Assembly (NCBI GenBank): GCA_947623455.1
Contig: OX392545.1
Coordinates: forward strand, 23,876,001-23,940,000
Reading direction: 5' to 3'
Length of the DNA: 64,000 nt
From: Mimachlamys varia
Taxonomy: Eukaryota; Mollusca; Bivalvia; Pectinida; Pectinidae
A program made the translations under genes and the position numbers. The notes beneath the pieces were generated by a model. That model saw only the letters and a program-made list of their open reading frames with translations. It was not told the origin of the DNA and searched no databases. This document shows, piece after piece, positions 32,969-43,592 of this stretch. Position 1 is the stretch's first letter; each line of letters begins with the position of its first letter.

Positions 32969-33301
32969 TTAAAAATAAAAAATCACACAGACACATATTT
33001 GTTTCAGTAAAAAAAGTAAATAAAGTTTAATTGATGATCTTGGATGATATTGTACTTTTAAAAGTTTCCTATAGACCTGTAATACATCACTAGAATTAAT
33101 GTTCGTCAGCTCATGTTTGACACGTTGCGGAAAGGGGAGACGTCCCGAACTATTACGGCGCGAGCTAGTCCCTGGAGTAGGAATGTACTGCTGTGTGGCA
33201 GGGTGACAGACAGCTAGGGCATTTACTTCCACTGTTAACGTGACATACCCGCAGCGTGACAGAGTTACGTCCCCTGGCACCACTGTCGTCAACGCAACCA
33301 T
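32969..33301 (-). CDS. Candidate first exon, unknown protein
   Basis: An ATG at 33301 opens a 110-codon frame whose first 75 codons are GC-richer than the surroundings. It contains ordinary protein-like sequence: a valine- and threonine-rich start, then a serine/arginine stretch TSSRRNSSGRLPFPQ. The last 35 codons turn AT-rich and hydrophobic, as if running into an intron. A possible donor is the CAG|GTCTAT near codon 82, though this is a weak match. A TGACGTCA element lies 64 bases upstream of the ATG. No domain is recognised. A chance frame remains quite possible. Confidence 0.3.
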   Translation of the reverse strand: MVALTTVVPGDVTLSRCGYVTLTVEVNALAVCHPATQQYIPTPGTSSRRNSSGRLPFPQRVKHELTNINSSDVLQVYRKLLKVQYHPRSSIKLYLLFLLKQICVCVIFYF

Positions 33302-33364
33302 GATTGTCGTTCGGACGACGACATAAAACTGCAGTTAATCTAAACCGGAACTACAGATAAGTGG

Positions 33365-33372
33365 TGACGTCA
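33365..33372. promoter_or_regulatory. CRE-like octamer upstream of candidate exon
   Basis: TGACGTCA is the consensus palindrome bound by CREB/ATF proteins. It lies upstream of the candidate ATG at 33301, in a stretch that also has a TATATTGC-like word further upstream (about 33403-33410). The motif can occur by chance, and its role depends on whether the exon is real. Confidence 0.3.
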
Positions 33373-33557
33373 TTGATAGATGCATGGCCCCTCTCTAGCA
33401 ATATAAACTGTGTCCCAAACCAGTACTCTACTTCAGCTCTGTAGAGTACAAACACGCCCGAATGATGTTCCTATTACATTGTAGTACGGCTGATCCTTGC
33501 TCTGGAGGAACGGGGATCGAATCCTTGGGAAAATGTTAATGATACTTAATCAATACA

Positions 33558-34110
33558 TATGTTTCTTGCAATGGATTGAAGGGCCGCGGTGGCCGAGTGG
33601 TTAAGGTGTCCCGATATTCTACCACTAGCACTCCACCTCTGTGTTATGGTGGCCGAGTGGTTAAGGTGTTCCGACATTCTATCACTATCCCTCCACCTCT
33701 GGGCCGCGGTGGCCGAGTGGTTAAGGTGTCCCGATATTCTACCACTAGCCCTCCACCTCTGGGCCGCGGTGGCTGAGTGGTAAAGGTGTTCCGACATTCT
33801 ATCACTAGCCCTCCACCTCAGGATTGCGGGTTCGAAACCTACGTGGGATAGTTGCCAGGTACTGATCGTAGGTCGGTGGTTTTCCTCTGGGTACTCCGGC
33901 TTTCCTCCACACCTCCAACACCTGGCACGTCCTTAAATGACCCTGGCTGTTAATGGGACGTAAAACAATATAAACCAAAGCAATGGATTGCACGCTTAAT
34001 TTCGATCAAGGTGACCGGGGTTCGATTCCCCGATCGGACGTGAAAAGGTGTTGGGTCACCTGCCCGAATGCGTGGATTTTCTTCTAGTACTTTCCTAGCA
34101 CAGCTAAAGA
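33558..34110 (+). mobile_element. SINE family 2 copy split by another SINE
   Basis: The left part TTGCAATGGATTG resembles the box-A region GTGCAGTGGATAC of SINE family 2. After the inserted SINE, the rest resumes with CACGCTTAATTTCGATCAAG, then GGGGTTCGATTCCCCGATCG, GACGTGAAAAGGTGTTGGGT and CACCTGCCCGAATGCGTGG. These match the 27.5-kb SINE in order. Confidence 0.7.
33579..33979 (+). mobile_element. SINE family 1 with four tandem tRNA-like heads
   Basis: The head unit GGTGGCCGAGTGGTTAAGGT starts at 33588, 33648, 33708 and 33768, an exact 60-bp period. Only the last head continues into a box B (GGATTGCGGGTTCGAAACC) and the SINE body (GGTCGGTGGTTTTCC, GGGTACTCCGGCTTTCCTCC, CTGGCACGTCCTTAAATGAC, and a GGACGTAAAACAATATAAAC end). 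An 11-bp target duplication, GCAATGGATTG, flanks it at 33568-33578 and 33980-33990. The box-A block is of tRNA-Leu/Ser type. The tail blocks resemble those of known mollusc SINEs. Confidence 0.9.
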
Positions 34111-35461
34111 CCCTATATCAATTGGCATCGGCCTGTATTTCTAGAACAACATACACGAATCCGTGACGTATTGGGGTTATGTTTTAGTGGACACCGGGAT
34201 AATGTTTCTGTGAACACCGCTTCGTGCTTAAATTCGAAACTATTTTTTGCCTAAAAAAGATCAATTATAGGATTTCAAACTAACATCTGGGCAAATAAAA
34301 GTGACTACCATAAGTTATATCACAGTTTCATTATTATTTGAAAAAAAAAATAAAGTTTATAATTAGCAACTGTGTTTTCTTGATTCAGCACGACCTGAGT
34401 TTAGGCTTGGACAAAGTCTTTCTCTCCGTCAACAAGACGCACTAACAGTAGTGTTTGGTTTCGAACTTCTTGTTTAACGACACGAATGATTGATAAGTGT
34501 TATATAAAAAGTTTTATAATTATTGTAAAATAAATGACGTTTATATAGTTTTGAAAATAATAATAATGATAATAATAAAAAATTTTTCTTCTTCTCTATC
34601 TAAAATATTGCTCCACTTACTGTCCCCGAGACGTGATTGTAAATATGGCGACAGTCTTTCCCTAATGCCCTGGAGTGCCAACTATTGCCCTATTTCGTTC
34701 TGTATTCATGACATTCTTACACATTTCTGTGTTTTGATCCTGAAAATAATTTGCGTGATCTCAAATACACGGTTGTAGAATAAAACAGATTTACAGGCAA
34801 AAATGACATCTCGAAAACCGCCGATGAATTACTAATAGATGTTTTAGGGTCTGATAACAGCACTTGGTCCATTTCAATGGGTTGTGTGTCGGTGTTACAG
34901 GGGGAAGTTGATTGCCTGCCCGGGTCGTTCAAGTGTAAGTTATTCCCTTTGAGCCTCAACAAATTCCTCTATTCTATACAATATAACAACACGGTAATTC
35001 AATTCGCAGTTTGTCCTAAAACCTTGTATGGCATAGCGGTCGGTGGTTAAACGTCCTCACAACTGTCATGGTCACGTGAAGGCTTGCATCTAGAGAGAAA
35101 TCACCGGAAGAAAACAACATGGGAGTGGGGAGGCGTGGTTGGAGATACAAATGGACAGCAAGCAGGTCAATTTGGTTGCTTCCGATATATGCAGAGTACC
35201 TGACACAGAAGACAATCCGAGTTTCTGTGGAGGCCCTAGATTGAATCTGTAGATGGCCAACAATGTCGGTAAAGAAAGAAAATCCTCGTGTCAGTAAAAC
35301 TCCTACAATGATTTGATAACCAAAAAAGGCCTTAGATTGAGGGTGTAGGGGCTAAACAAATGTCGGTAAGTAAGAAAAACCCTGTCTTAGTAAAAGTCGG
35401 TAACAGAAGAAACGTAACAAGAACGTGTGAAATAGGACGGGGTAAAGTGATAAAAAATAGT
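34111..35461. other. No recognisable feature
   Basis: AT-rich. The short open frames here (34497-34778 plus, 34717-34962 minus) have no recognisable domain. Confidence 0.4.
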
Positions 35462-35596
35462 ACCGTGGCTAGGACTCGAACCCACGACCCTTGGCTCTCC
35501 AGCCCGATACTTGTTTTTCTTAAAAAAAACAATTTTAATATCCCATACATAGGGCCTCAGGGGGTTACTTAACCCCTGAGCTAAAGTGGCATTCAC
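35462..35596 (-). mobile_element. tRNA-derived SINE head interrupted by an insert
   Basis: On the minus strand, GCCACTTTAGCTCAGGGGTTAA (box A, near 35590-35566) is separated from GGGCTGGAGAGCCAAGGGTC and a clear box B GTGGGTTCGAGTCCTAGCCACGG (35510-35462). The separating insert of about 65 bases includes CAGGGGTTAAGTAACCCCCTG, a small hairpin, and a poly-T stretch. It reads as a SINE head disrupted between box A and the anticodon arm. A tRNA with an intron seems unlikely given the insert's position and length. Confidence 0.55.
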
Positions 35597-35829
35597 TACA
35601 TCTCACGCTTGTAAGGCAACCTAATCAATGCAAATTGATTGCCATCTAATCTTTTAAACGTGTTTAGTATATATTACTTTCACAATAGAGACAAAATTTA
35701 ACAAGTATATACCATCATATTTACTCTGTTTAACCCCATATGATATCAATGCGAAGAAACACGTGTTAATTAAAGTGATTTTTATCATGGTGTTATATTT
35801 ACAACTCTCCCTTCTTGGGCTTAATAAAC

Positions 35830-36462
35830 TCTGACTGCAAATATATTAGCGTATACGCAATGAAAAAAAGGCTCGGCGGATTGATATTTGTTCAAATATG
35901 GCGTCGTTCACGCTTCAGAACAATAGGTATTCGCTTACAGCCATTGCTTGGCTCCTTTAAGATTTTGAAACATGGAACATTTATAGAATCAATTTCGTAT
36001 GATTATACAAAAAAAGGGTTCTAGAAAATTGTTTGATTCCAATGATTCGCATTCGAAATTCTTTGACGGTAACGCAAACATGGCGGCGCCCTGCAGTTGT
36101 GACGTCCGACGTCGGACCGCGTCACAACCAGATCACAGTGTCAATGCGTGTACATAACTACCGTTATCAATAAAAACAATAAGTTCGAAGTGCTAGTAAT
36201 ATAATTCAATACCAAATTGAAAAATGAAAAAAATGCAAAAAAAGCAACCCGATTAGAGTGTTTTCCCTTCGTATAGCACTTTAAAATTAATAATGATGTA
36301 AATATAAGGATTGTACCTCATTTTGACTGCGCATACGGTAGTATGACCGCTGTTGGCAACGAACATATTCATTATGGAGCACTTACGCGCACCATAGAAT
36401 ATGTGCGTTGCCAACTGCGGGCATACTACTGTAAGCAGTACAAAATGTGGTACAATCCTTAT
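35830..36462 (-). mobile_element. Element E copy 2, inverted relative to copy 1
   Basis: It reads CTGACTGCAAATATATTAGC, then GTATACGC, AAGGCTCGGCGGATTGATAT, GCGTCGTTCACGCTTC, CATGGCGGCGCCCTGCAGTT, and CAACCAGATCACAGTGTCAA. It ends in a degraded palindrome at 36304-36462 with the same arm text (AAGGATTGTACCTCATTTTG). About 100 bp shorter than copy 1, and the palindrome has more mismatches. Together the two copies form an inverted pair about 5.5 kb apart. Confidence 0.75.
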
Positions 36463-37927
36463 ATTTACATTTGCGCTGCAACCCACTTTATGAACATTAC
36501 CAGCGGAAATGATTTCCATAAAGGTATAAAAGCCGTGGTTCTCGAAACGTAGCACATGATTTACTTATGACCTTTTAAATGTAGATCAAGCTTGTTCAAT
36601 GAGAGTTTTGTCGCTCCGCTTCGAATAACATGGAGACCGCCCCTGCGTCAAACGCTCAAGTGGCTAATTATTTTCATTGGCGTCAATTTCATTCAAACTG
36701 GACTGTTTCGGCAATGTCGTTTAAATGACTAAGCATACACAAAAGCAGGTAATAAACTTCTGATTTGGGGAAATAAACAAAACTAAACAATTGTTCTATA
36801 GTAAAAATGTAAATGTATAGATTGAAAGTCATTTTTTAACTTTTATAGTGCTATGAAATTTCAGCGGTTACATATATATATATCTACATGTAGCTTGAAG
36901 CCCTAGCGGTCGTCATGCAACTTGGAGGTAACGACTAGTCTTTTATCACTATGAACCTTAATAATATACTTTCAATCCTTATTCAATTGTAGTTATCCTC
37001 GCAATATGTTTGTACTAGGCTCTAAAGTCAATAGTCAGACATCACAATTCGTCAAAAACTGACAGCATGTAAACGTATATAAGACCAATGACAAATTACT
37101 GAATGGCGTGTGTATTGCCACAATTTATTTTAGAATTGAACATTATTTATACAGTAAATACTATTTTTAGTATCTGATGGCAACAAATGTCTAACCCGTA
37201 AACATTATTATTGATTGAGGGTGAACCACCAACGAAGAACAAGAAATGTACGTATGATACGAAAACGTTCTCCTGACCTTGATGACATCATGTATTATTA
37301 TGTACACATACCTCAGACGTGTTTCCAAGAACACGTGACAGTAGGTCTATAAATACATCTAGTGTGTCCCGTCCCTTATGTATCAAGTTTGTATTGAAAT
37401 CAAGACTTTATTGCTAGTTCTTTGATGTTTGCATTAGACCCTGGTCGATTGGAATTCTAAACTCATAATAATGTATTTAGCTATTGTACGTATCTGTTTT
37501 AATCTAACTGGAGACCTGCCAGGTGTAATAAGGACACAAGTTGACTGAATTAGCATATCTTCCAGCACGGAACGTTTGTGGAGCGGCAGGCAACCTAATA
37601 AGACGTCATCCCAGGAAGCTGTCCCGTGAAATCACTTCCTCACAACGACTCCACGCTCTCAGATCGATAGTCAACAATCCATACTGCGTTCATGGGTGAG
37701 TGAATTTCAAATGTAATTGAAATGGTTCTGCACGAGAGAGGTTCATGCGTATTACTCTGCTGGAGGTAAAGTCAGCGCTTAGCCTCAAAGCAGACGTTTT
37801 TATTACAAATGGATATAAAAGCTATGTTCTGTGAAAGAGACGACTGATGGCGATATACGAGAGAAGTTTTGTTGTAGATAAAGAATCCACAACTTTTCTG
37901 CTGTAGAGGATTTATGCTTAATTGATT
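36463..37927. other. No recognisable feature
   Basis: AT-rich. No repeat partner or coding sequence was found. Confidence 0.4.
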
Positions 37928-38128
37928 TATGATTTACATGGCGGGTGTCATCGATGAAACAGAGGACGGTTACTCTTCTGGAACACATGGTCGTATTCTC
38001 TTGTACTTTTACAAGGGTTTCCATGTGGATTCTTTTCTTTTTTCGTATTTTGCTCTTGCATGTAGTTAAATCGAGTTTGAGCTCGGATTATGGTTTTGTT
38101 GACGCTTCTGTATTCTCTATTTTTTATA
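37928..38128 (+). mobile_element. PLE 3'-region fragment
   Basis: Covers TTTACATGGCGGGTGTCATC, GATGAAACAGAGGACGGTTA, CTCTTCTGGAACACATGGTC, TTTTACAAGGGTTTCCATGT, and GAGCTCGGATTATGGTTTTG to a TCTGTATTCTC terminus. Confidence 0.85.
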
Positions 38129-39480
38129 TAGCAGATTTGGACAGAGACATTGGTCAAACATTGGTAACAGCACGAGAGAAATGCCTTTCTTTTGTTGTTA
38201 TGTACAAATCATTAATAAGGTCTACGGGGAAAGTTGTCTGGGACAGGCTCAAAATTATTCCACTATACAAAAGAGATGTACGGACACTTTTTGTACGAAT
38301 GGTGGTTCTTAAGAATTTCTGTTTGAAAAGAAGATGACATTCCTGCCATATGCGAAAAGTTAAGTTTTTAGAATATGACGTTGTACACGTAAATGGGCAG
38401 ATGATAGTTGTTCTGTTTCAGGGCTAATTGGAGTCTGAGCGAGAGGATGAGGTATGTTCTGCCTGAGAGGGCTAATTGGAGAGATATATATTCTGTACGA
38501 GAGGGAGGATGAGAGAGGTGATGACCGAAAGGGTTAATTATAGACGTTTCCAGAGATGGCAAATATTCTTCATTAGAACTTCACGAGAACTTCATTTGTA
38601 TGAAAGTTAATAATAAACTGTCTCTGTACTTAGCGTGATAGTTTATTGAACTGGTCTGCGCGAAAAATAACGTTTAAAAAATACATTTTCAGGAATCGTC
38701 AATGGAAGCCGAGTAGGACCTTTCTCTCTATGCACATGTGGCGTAGCATAACACAGGAACAGATTTACAGTATACCAATACGTTTCTCGACCTTTTAAAA
38801 CAACTTAACAAATGAATCGCCTTACACGTTACGTTCAATGATTCAATAGTCCTTCCGTTTGTACGGTTACATTTGACTCGGCGACTAGCCGAAGGTTTTA
38901 CGCACAAATTTACGACAAGAGTTTGCATTCATTGACTCTACATTATATCCATGAGCAGAGTTACCTCCCTTTGATGCTCTCCCTGGGCGAGTAAACGTTG
39001 ATTGTGTTTGTTCACCGTACGGTCCAGAGGACACGCACCCGTTCCTGTCCGGGATACTGCTGAGACTGAAGATATTAACCACGTGACCGGCATGTCACTT
39101 GGTACACCTGTTTTGTTCTCACCTGTAAGTGGTACAAGTGTCGTGTTTGACTTTATGCTTCACCGATTTCTCGGTCTACCGGTAGTTTGACTTTACGCTT
39201 CACTGATTTCGCGATAGGGAGTCTAGGTATCGATATTGATGTATGCAGACTACGGCAGTTATTTACATACGGCTTACTATCGCCTGAACTTGGAAGTCTC
39301 TGTACGTTTGATTCTGTTGCGTAAACACAAGCTTTTAAGCAACCCAGAAAAGTGTTTGAGTGTTGGCGCGCGAACACACGCATGCACATGAACCCATAGC
39401 GGTAAATCTTGGCCCACTGAGCACACTTATGCATACACGCAAACATTTGCGTATATGGTCATAGTTAAAAAAACCCAAAA
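38129..39480. other. Mostly unassigned; two small tandem repeats
   Basis: Two degenerate units around AGAGGGCTAATTGGAGAGAT occupy about 38418-38540. A roughly 40-bp unit (GTTTGACTTTAYGCTTCACY then GATTTC) is tandemly doubled at 39146-39213. The balanced-composition part at 38.9-39.3 kb has short open frames on both strands without recognisable domains. Confidence 0.45.
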
Positions 39481-39860
39481 CGGAGAATACCACAGCGTCA
39501 GCAAAACCATAATCTGAGCTCAAAATCGATTAAACTATAGACAAAATAAGGAAAAAGGAAAAAAACTACATGGAGACCTTCGTAAAAGTACAAGAAAATA
39601 AGATAAGGTGTTCCGGAAGAGTAAGTGCGTTATGCTTCATTGACGACACCCGCCATGTAAATGTTGGTCACATCCAAGTAAATATCAATCCTCAAAATGA
39701 GAACCGAGTCATCATTGTCAATCACAACAAGTAAGCACATTAATAAGCAAACTCAAAAATGTTCATCTTCATATCACACAGAGATACAGAATATTTTTCG
39801 ATGATATCAAGATGGCGACCATAAAACGTGCCCAAAGTCTTCATCAACCTTACATCAAAC
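39481..39860 (-). mobile_element. PLE 3' region with start of RT C-terminus
   Basis: Plus-strand order: GGAGAATACCACAGCGTCAG, AAAATCGATTAAACTATAGA, GGTGTTCCGGAAGAGTAAGT, TTGACGACACCCGCCATGTA, GAGAACCGAGTCATCATTGT, and TTCATCTTCATATCACACAG. It ends at a GATGGCGACCATAAAACGTG segment matching the RT C-terminal end, then CATCAACCTTACATC. Confidence 0.85.
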
Positions 39861-40019
39861 ATATTTATTACCGTGATGTACATTTGAAAACAACGTCCTA
39901 TTCGTATATTTATATCTTAAATTATAATCTGTTTTTGAAAGTGTAACCGAATACTTTGCGTATTACATTTCTACCGGGAAATATTGCAAATGAAGAATTC
40001 TTATATATTTTTTCAAATT

Positions 40020-40105
40020 TTAAATCGTGTACTACGAACATGTGTATACTGTATCATGTATCTTCGTACTACTCAAATGAGATTAACTGTGGCTATGGCT
40101 ATAAA
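40020..40105 (-). mobile_element. Hammerhead-repeat fragment without ribozyme
   Basis: AAATCGTGTACTACGAACAT, GTGTATACTGTATCATG and ACTACTCAAATGAGATTAAC then TGTGGCTATGG match the distal part of the 18.0-kb unit. The ribozyme half is absent. Confidence 0.7.
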
Positions 40106-40314
40106 TAAGTTAATTTCCCATATCAACAGCATCACTCGATGCGTCATTGTGTTGTTCTCATTTTAAATGGTCCTTATCACAACTGTCTATATTATTGTAA
40201 CTAAGTTTGGTGTAATTCAATTTGTATATGTTATGATATATTGCACGAGATTTAAATATGATCTCACTTAATATTTAACTCAAAATATGAATGTAAATCA
40301 TAGGTACGTAACTT

Positions 40315-40610
40315 TGAGGACGTGACATTTATTTGGCTGTTACCTAGGTTAAAACGGCAGGTGCTGTCAATGACGTAGAAGACGTTTACCTTGCCAAATG
40401 TTTGAATTTCACTTTCAGATATATCAACGATGTGTTGTCTATAAACAACAAGACGTTTGCTGACCACGTCGATCGTATATACCGTTCTGAACTTGAAATA
40501 AAGGACACAACAGAAGAAGACGCTTACTCTTCCGGAACAACTAGTCTTATTCTTTTGTGCTTTTACGAGAGTCTCCATGTAAATCTTTCTTTGTTCATAT
40601 TTTGCCCTAT
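40315..40610 (+). mobile_element. Chimeric PLE copy: RT piece inserted in the 3' region
   Basis: The tail sequence ACTTTGAGGACGTGACATTT runs to GACGTAGAAGACGTTTACC near 40391. It is followed by about 120 bases of RT in the same sense (FNFTFRYINDVLSINN, then the DRIYRSELEIKDTTE region), then GAAGAAGACGCTTACTCTTC resumes the tail. The RT piece is flanked on both sides by a GAAGACGYTTAC word. The catalytic YIDD is changed to YIND. The arrangement suggests template switching during reverse transcription. Confidence 0.8.
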
Positions 40611-42820
40611 GTATGTGATGTTGACGGGTGTTATTGTATCTAGTCTACAGTGATATCCCTCCATTTATTACCGAATGTGTGTTGACGGGTGTTATTGTAT
40701 CTAGCCTACAGTGATATACCTCCATGTATTACCGAGTGTGGGTAGACGGGTGTTATTGTATCTAGCCTACAGTGATATCCCTCCATGTATTACCGCTTGC
40801 GTGTAGACGGGTGTTATTGTATCAAGCCTACAGTGATATCCCTCCATGTATTACCGAGTGTGTGTTGACGGGTGTTATTGTATCTAGTCTACAGTGATAT
40901 CCCTCCATGTATTACCGAGTGTGTGTTGACGGGTGTAATTGTATCTAGCCTACAGTGATATCCCTCGATGTATTACTGAGTGTGTGTTGACGGGTGTTAT
41001 TGTATCTAGCCTACAGTGATACCCCTCTATGTATTACCGAGTGTGTGTTGACGGGTGTTATTGTATCTAGTCTACAGTGATATCCCTCCATGTATTACCG
41101 AGTGTGTGTTGACGGGTGTTATTGTATCAAGCCTACAGTGATATCCCTCCATGTATTACCGAGTGTGTGTTGACGGGTGTTATTGTATCAAGCCTACAGT
41201 GATACCCCTCCATGTATTACCGAGTGTGTGTTGACGGGTGTTATTGTATCTAGTCTACAGTGATATCCCTCCATGTATTACCGAGTGTGTGTTGACGGGT
41301 GTTATTGTATCTAGCCTACAGTGATATCCCTCCATGTATCAACGAGTGTGTGTTGACTGGTGTTATTGTATCTAACCTACAGTGATATCCCTCCATGTAT
41401 TACCGAGTGTATGTTGACGGGTGTTATTGTATCTAGCCTACAGTGATATCCCTCCATGTATTACTGAGTGTGTGTTGACGGGTGTTATTGTATCTAACCT
41501 ACAGTGATATCCCTCCATGTATTACCGAGTGTGTGTTGACGGGTGTTATTGTATCTAGCCTACAGTGATTTTCCTCCATATATTAACGAGTGTGTGTAGA
41601 CAGGTGTTATTGTATCTAGCCTACAGTGATATCCCTCCATGTATTACCGAGTGTGTGTAGACAGGTGTTATTGTATCTAGCCTACAGTGATATTCCTCCA
41701 TATATTAACGAGTGTGTGTAGACAGGTGTTATTGTATCTAGCCTACAGTGATATCCCTCCATGTATTAACGAGTGTGTGTTGACGGGTGTTATTGTATCT
41801 AGCCTACAGTGATATCCCTCCATGTATTACCGAATGTGTGTTGACGGGTGTTATTGTATCTAGCCTACAGTGATATCCCTCCATGTATTACCGAGTGTGT
41901 GTTGACGGGTGTTATTGTATCTAGCCTACAGTGATATCCCTCCATGTATTACCGAGTGTGTGTTGACGGATGTTATTGTATCTAGTCTACAGTGATATCC
42001 CTCCATGTATTACCGAGTGTGTGTTGACGTGTGTTATTGTTTCTAGCCTACAGTTATATCCCTCCATGTATTACAGAGTGTGTGTTGACGGGTGTTATTG
42101 TATCTAGTCTACAGTGATATCCCTCCATGTATTACCGAGTGTGTGTTGACGGGTGTTATTTTATCTAGGCTACAGTGATATCCCTCCATGTATTACCGAG
42201 TGTGTGTTGACGGGTGTTATTTTATCTAGCGCACAGTGATATCCCTCCATGTATTACCGAGTGTGTGTTGACTGGTGTTATTGTATCTAGCCTACAGTGA
42301 TATCCCTCCATGTATTACCGAGTGTGTGTTGACGGATGTTCTTGTATCTAGTCTACAGTGATATCCCTCCATGTATTACCGAGTGTTTGATGACGGATGT
42401 TATTGTATCTAGTCTACAGTGATATCCCTCCATGTATTACCGAGTGTTTGATGACGGATGTTATTGTATCTAGTCTACAGTGATATCCCTCCATGTATTA
42501 CCGAGTGTTTGATGACGGTTGTTTTTATCTAGCCTATAATAATATCCCTCCATGTATTACCGAGTGTGTGTTGACGGGTGTTATTGTATCTGGCCTACAG
42601 TAATATCCCTCCATGTATTACCGAGTATGTGTTGACAGGTGTTATTGTATCTAGCCTACAGTGATATCCCTCCATGTATTACCGAGTGTGTGTTGACGGG
42701 TGTTATTGTATCTAGTCTACAGTGATATCCCTCCATGTATTACCGAGTGTGTGTTGACGGGTGTTATTGTATCTAGTCTACAGTGATATTCCTACATGTA
42801 TTACTGAGAGTGTGTTGACG
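40611..42820. repeat. 61-bp minisatellite, about 36 units
   Basis: The unit reads GTGTGTTGACGGGTGTTATT, GTATCTAGCCTACAGTGATA, TCCCTCCATGTATTACCGA. The period is 61 bp, as seen between the TTGAC words at 40865 and 40926. Sub-variants cluster: a GTAGACAGGTG and TATTAACGAG form at 41570-41770, and a GTTTGATGACGGATG form at 42380-42530. This implies local spread by unequal exchange. The left end follows directly on the PLE tail word TTGTTCATATTTTGCCC. Since 61 is not a multiple of 3, it is not protein coding. Confidence 0.95.
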
Positions 42821-43389
42821 TTCCTCTCAGTTCCTGTATCGACATGGTGATGAATATCGACACGTCGATCACTGCTCGCGACAGTCGCGCGGTACCGTAG
42901 GAGGACAAACGTCCAAAGGAACAACGCCAGTCGAGGACGTCACATGACCGGCGGCGGCCAAGTCAAGTGTGAAGCTAAACGTAGATAGGTATCGAGTCTA
43001 CACAGAGCTAGTTCGCTTTCGTTTATTGGTGTTTTTATTTCTCCATCACGGAGCCAGGAAATTGAGCTGGAACATGTTGTATCAACACAATACACAAACA
43101 GCACCGAACATAATGTCACCTATCTGTAGAACATATAAAGGGATCGTGTATTGTGTTTCTATGTCAATATAAGCTACATGTTATACTAACAACAACGTAT
43201 ACATATATTTGGGTAATTGAAAGTGTGCAATATAATTTGCTTCTTTGTTTAAACAAGAAGAAATGCTATTAATTTTTTTTTATTAATGATATACATGTGT
43301 GTTTTACTTTCCGAATGATAATAATGTAGTTCCTTTACAGTGAACAAATGGACAAAGATACAAAAACAATTAGAGAATACCGAATTTAA
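42821..43389. other. Unassigned flank of the minisatellite
   Basis: GC-richer at 42.83-42.97 kb (GACAGTCGCGCGGTACCG and ACATGACCGGCGGCGGCC), then AT-rich. No coding signature. Confidence 0.4.
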
Positions 43390-43592
43390 TGTTTACTTGG
43401 ATATGACAAAGATTTACATTGTGGGTGTCGTCGATGAAGCAGAAAAACGCTTACTCTTCCGGAACACCTTATTCTCTTGTGCTTTTACGATGGTCTCCGT
43501 GTAAATATTTCTTTTGATCCTAGTTTGACTCTAGTTTAATCGATTTTGAGTTCGGATTATGATTTTGTTAACGCTGCGGTATTCTCTAATTT
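43390..43592 (+). mobile_element. PLE 3'-region fragment
   Basis: TTTACTTGGATATGACAAAG, GTGGGTGTCGTCGATGAAGC, ACGCTTACTCTTCCGGAACA, and TTAATCGATTTTGAGTTCGG to a TGCGGTATTCTC end. Just before it, at 43371-43381, stands GAGAATACCG, the reverse complement of the PLE terminus. The copy is therefore preceded by an inverted scrap of its own end. Confidence 0.85.

Noticed and set aside
33576..33797. Periodic open frames on both strands at 33.6-33.8 kb
   Set aside because: They are translations of the four 60-bp SINE heads.
33550..33840. CRISPR-like array
   Set aside because: Regular 60-bp repeats, but there are no unique spacers, the units are tRNA-like, and the setting is an animal genome.
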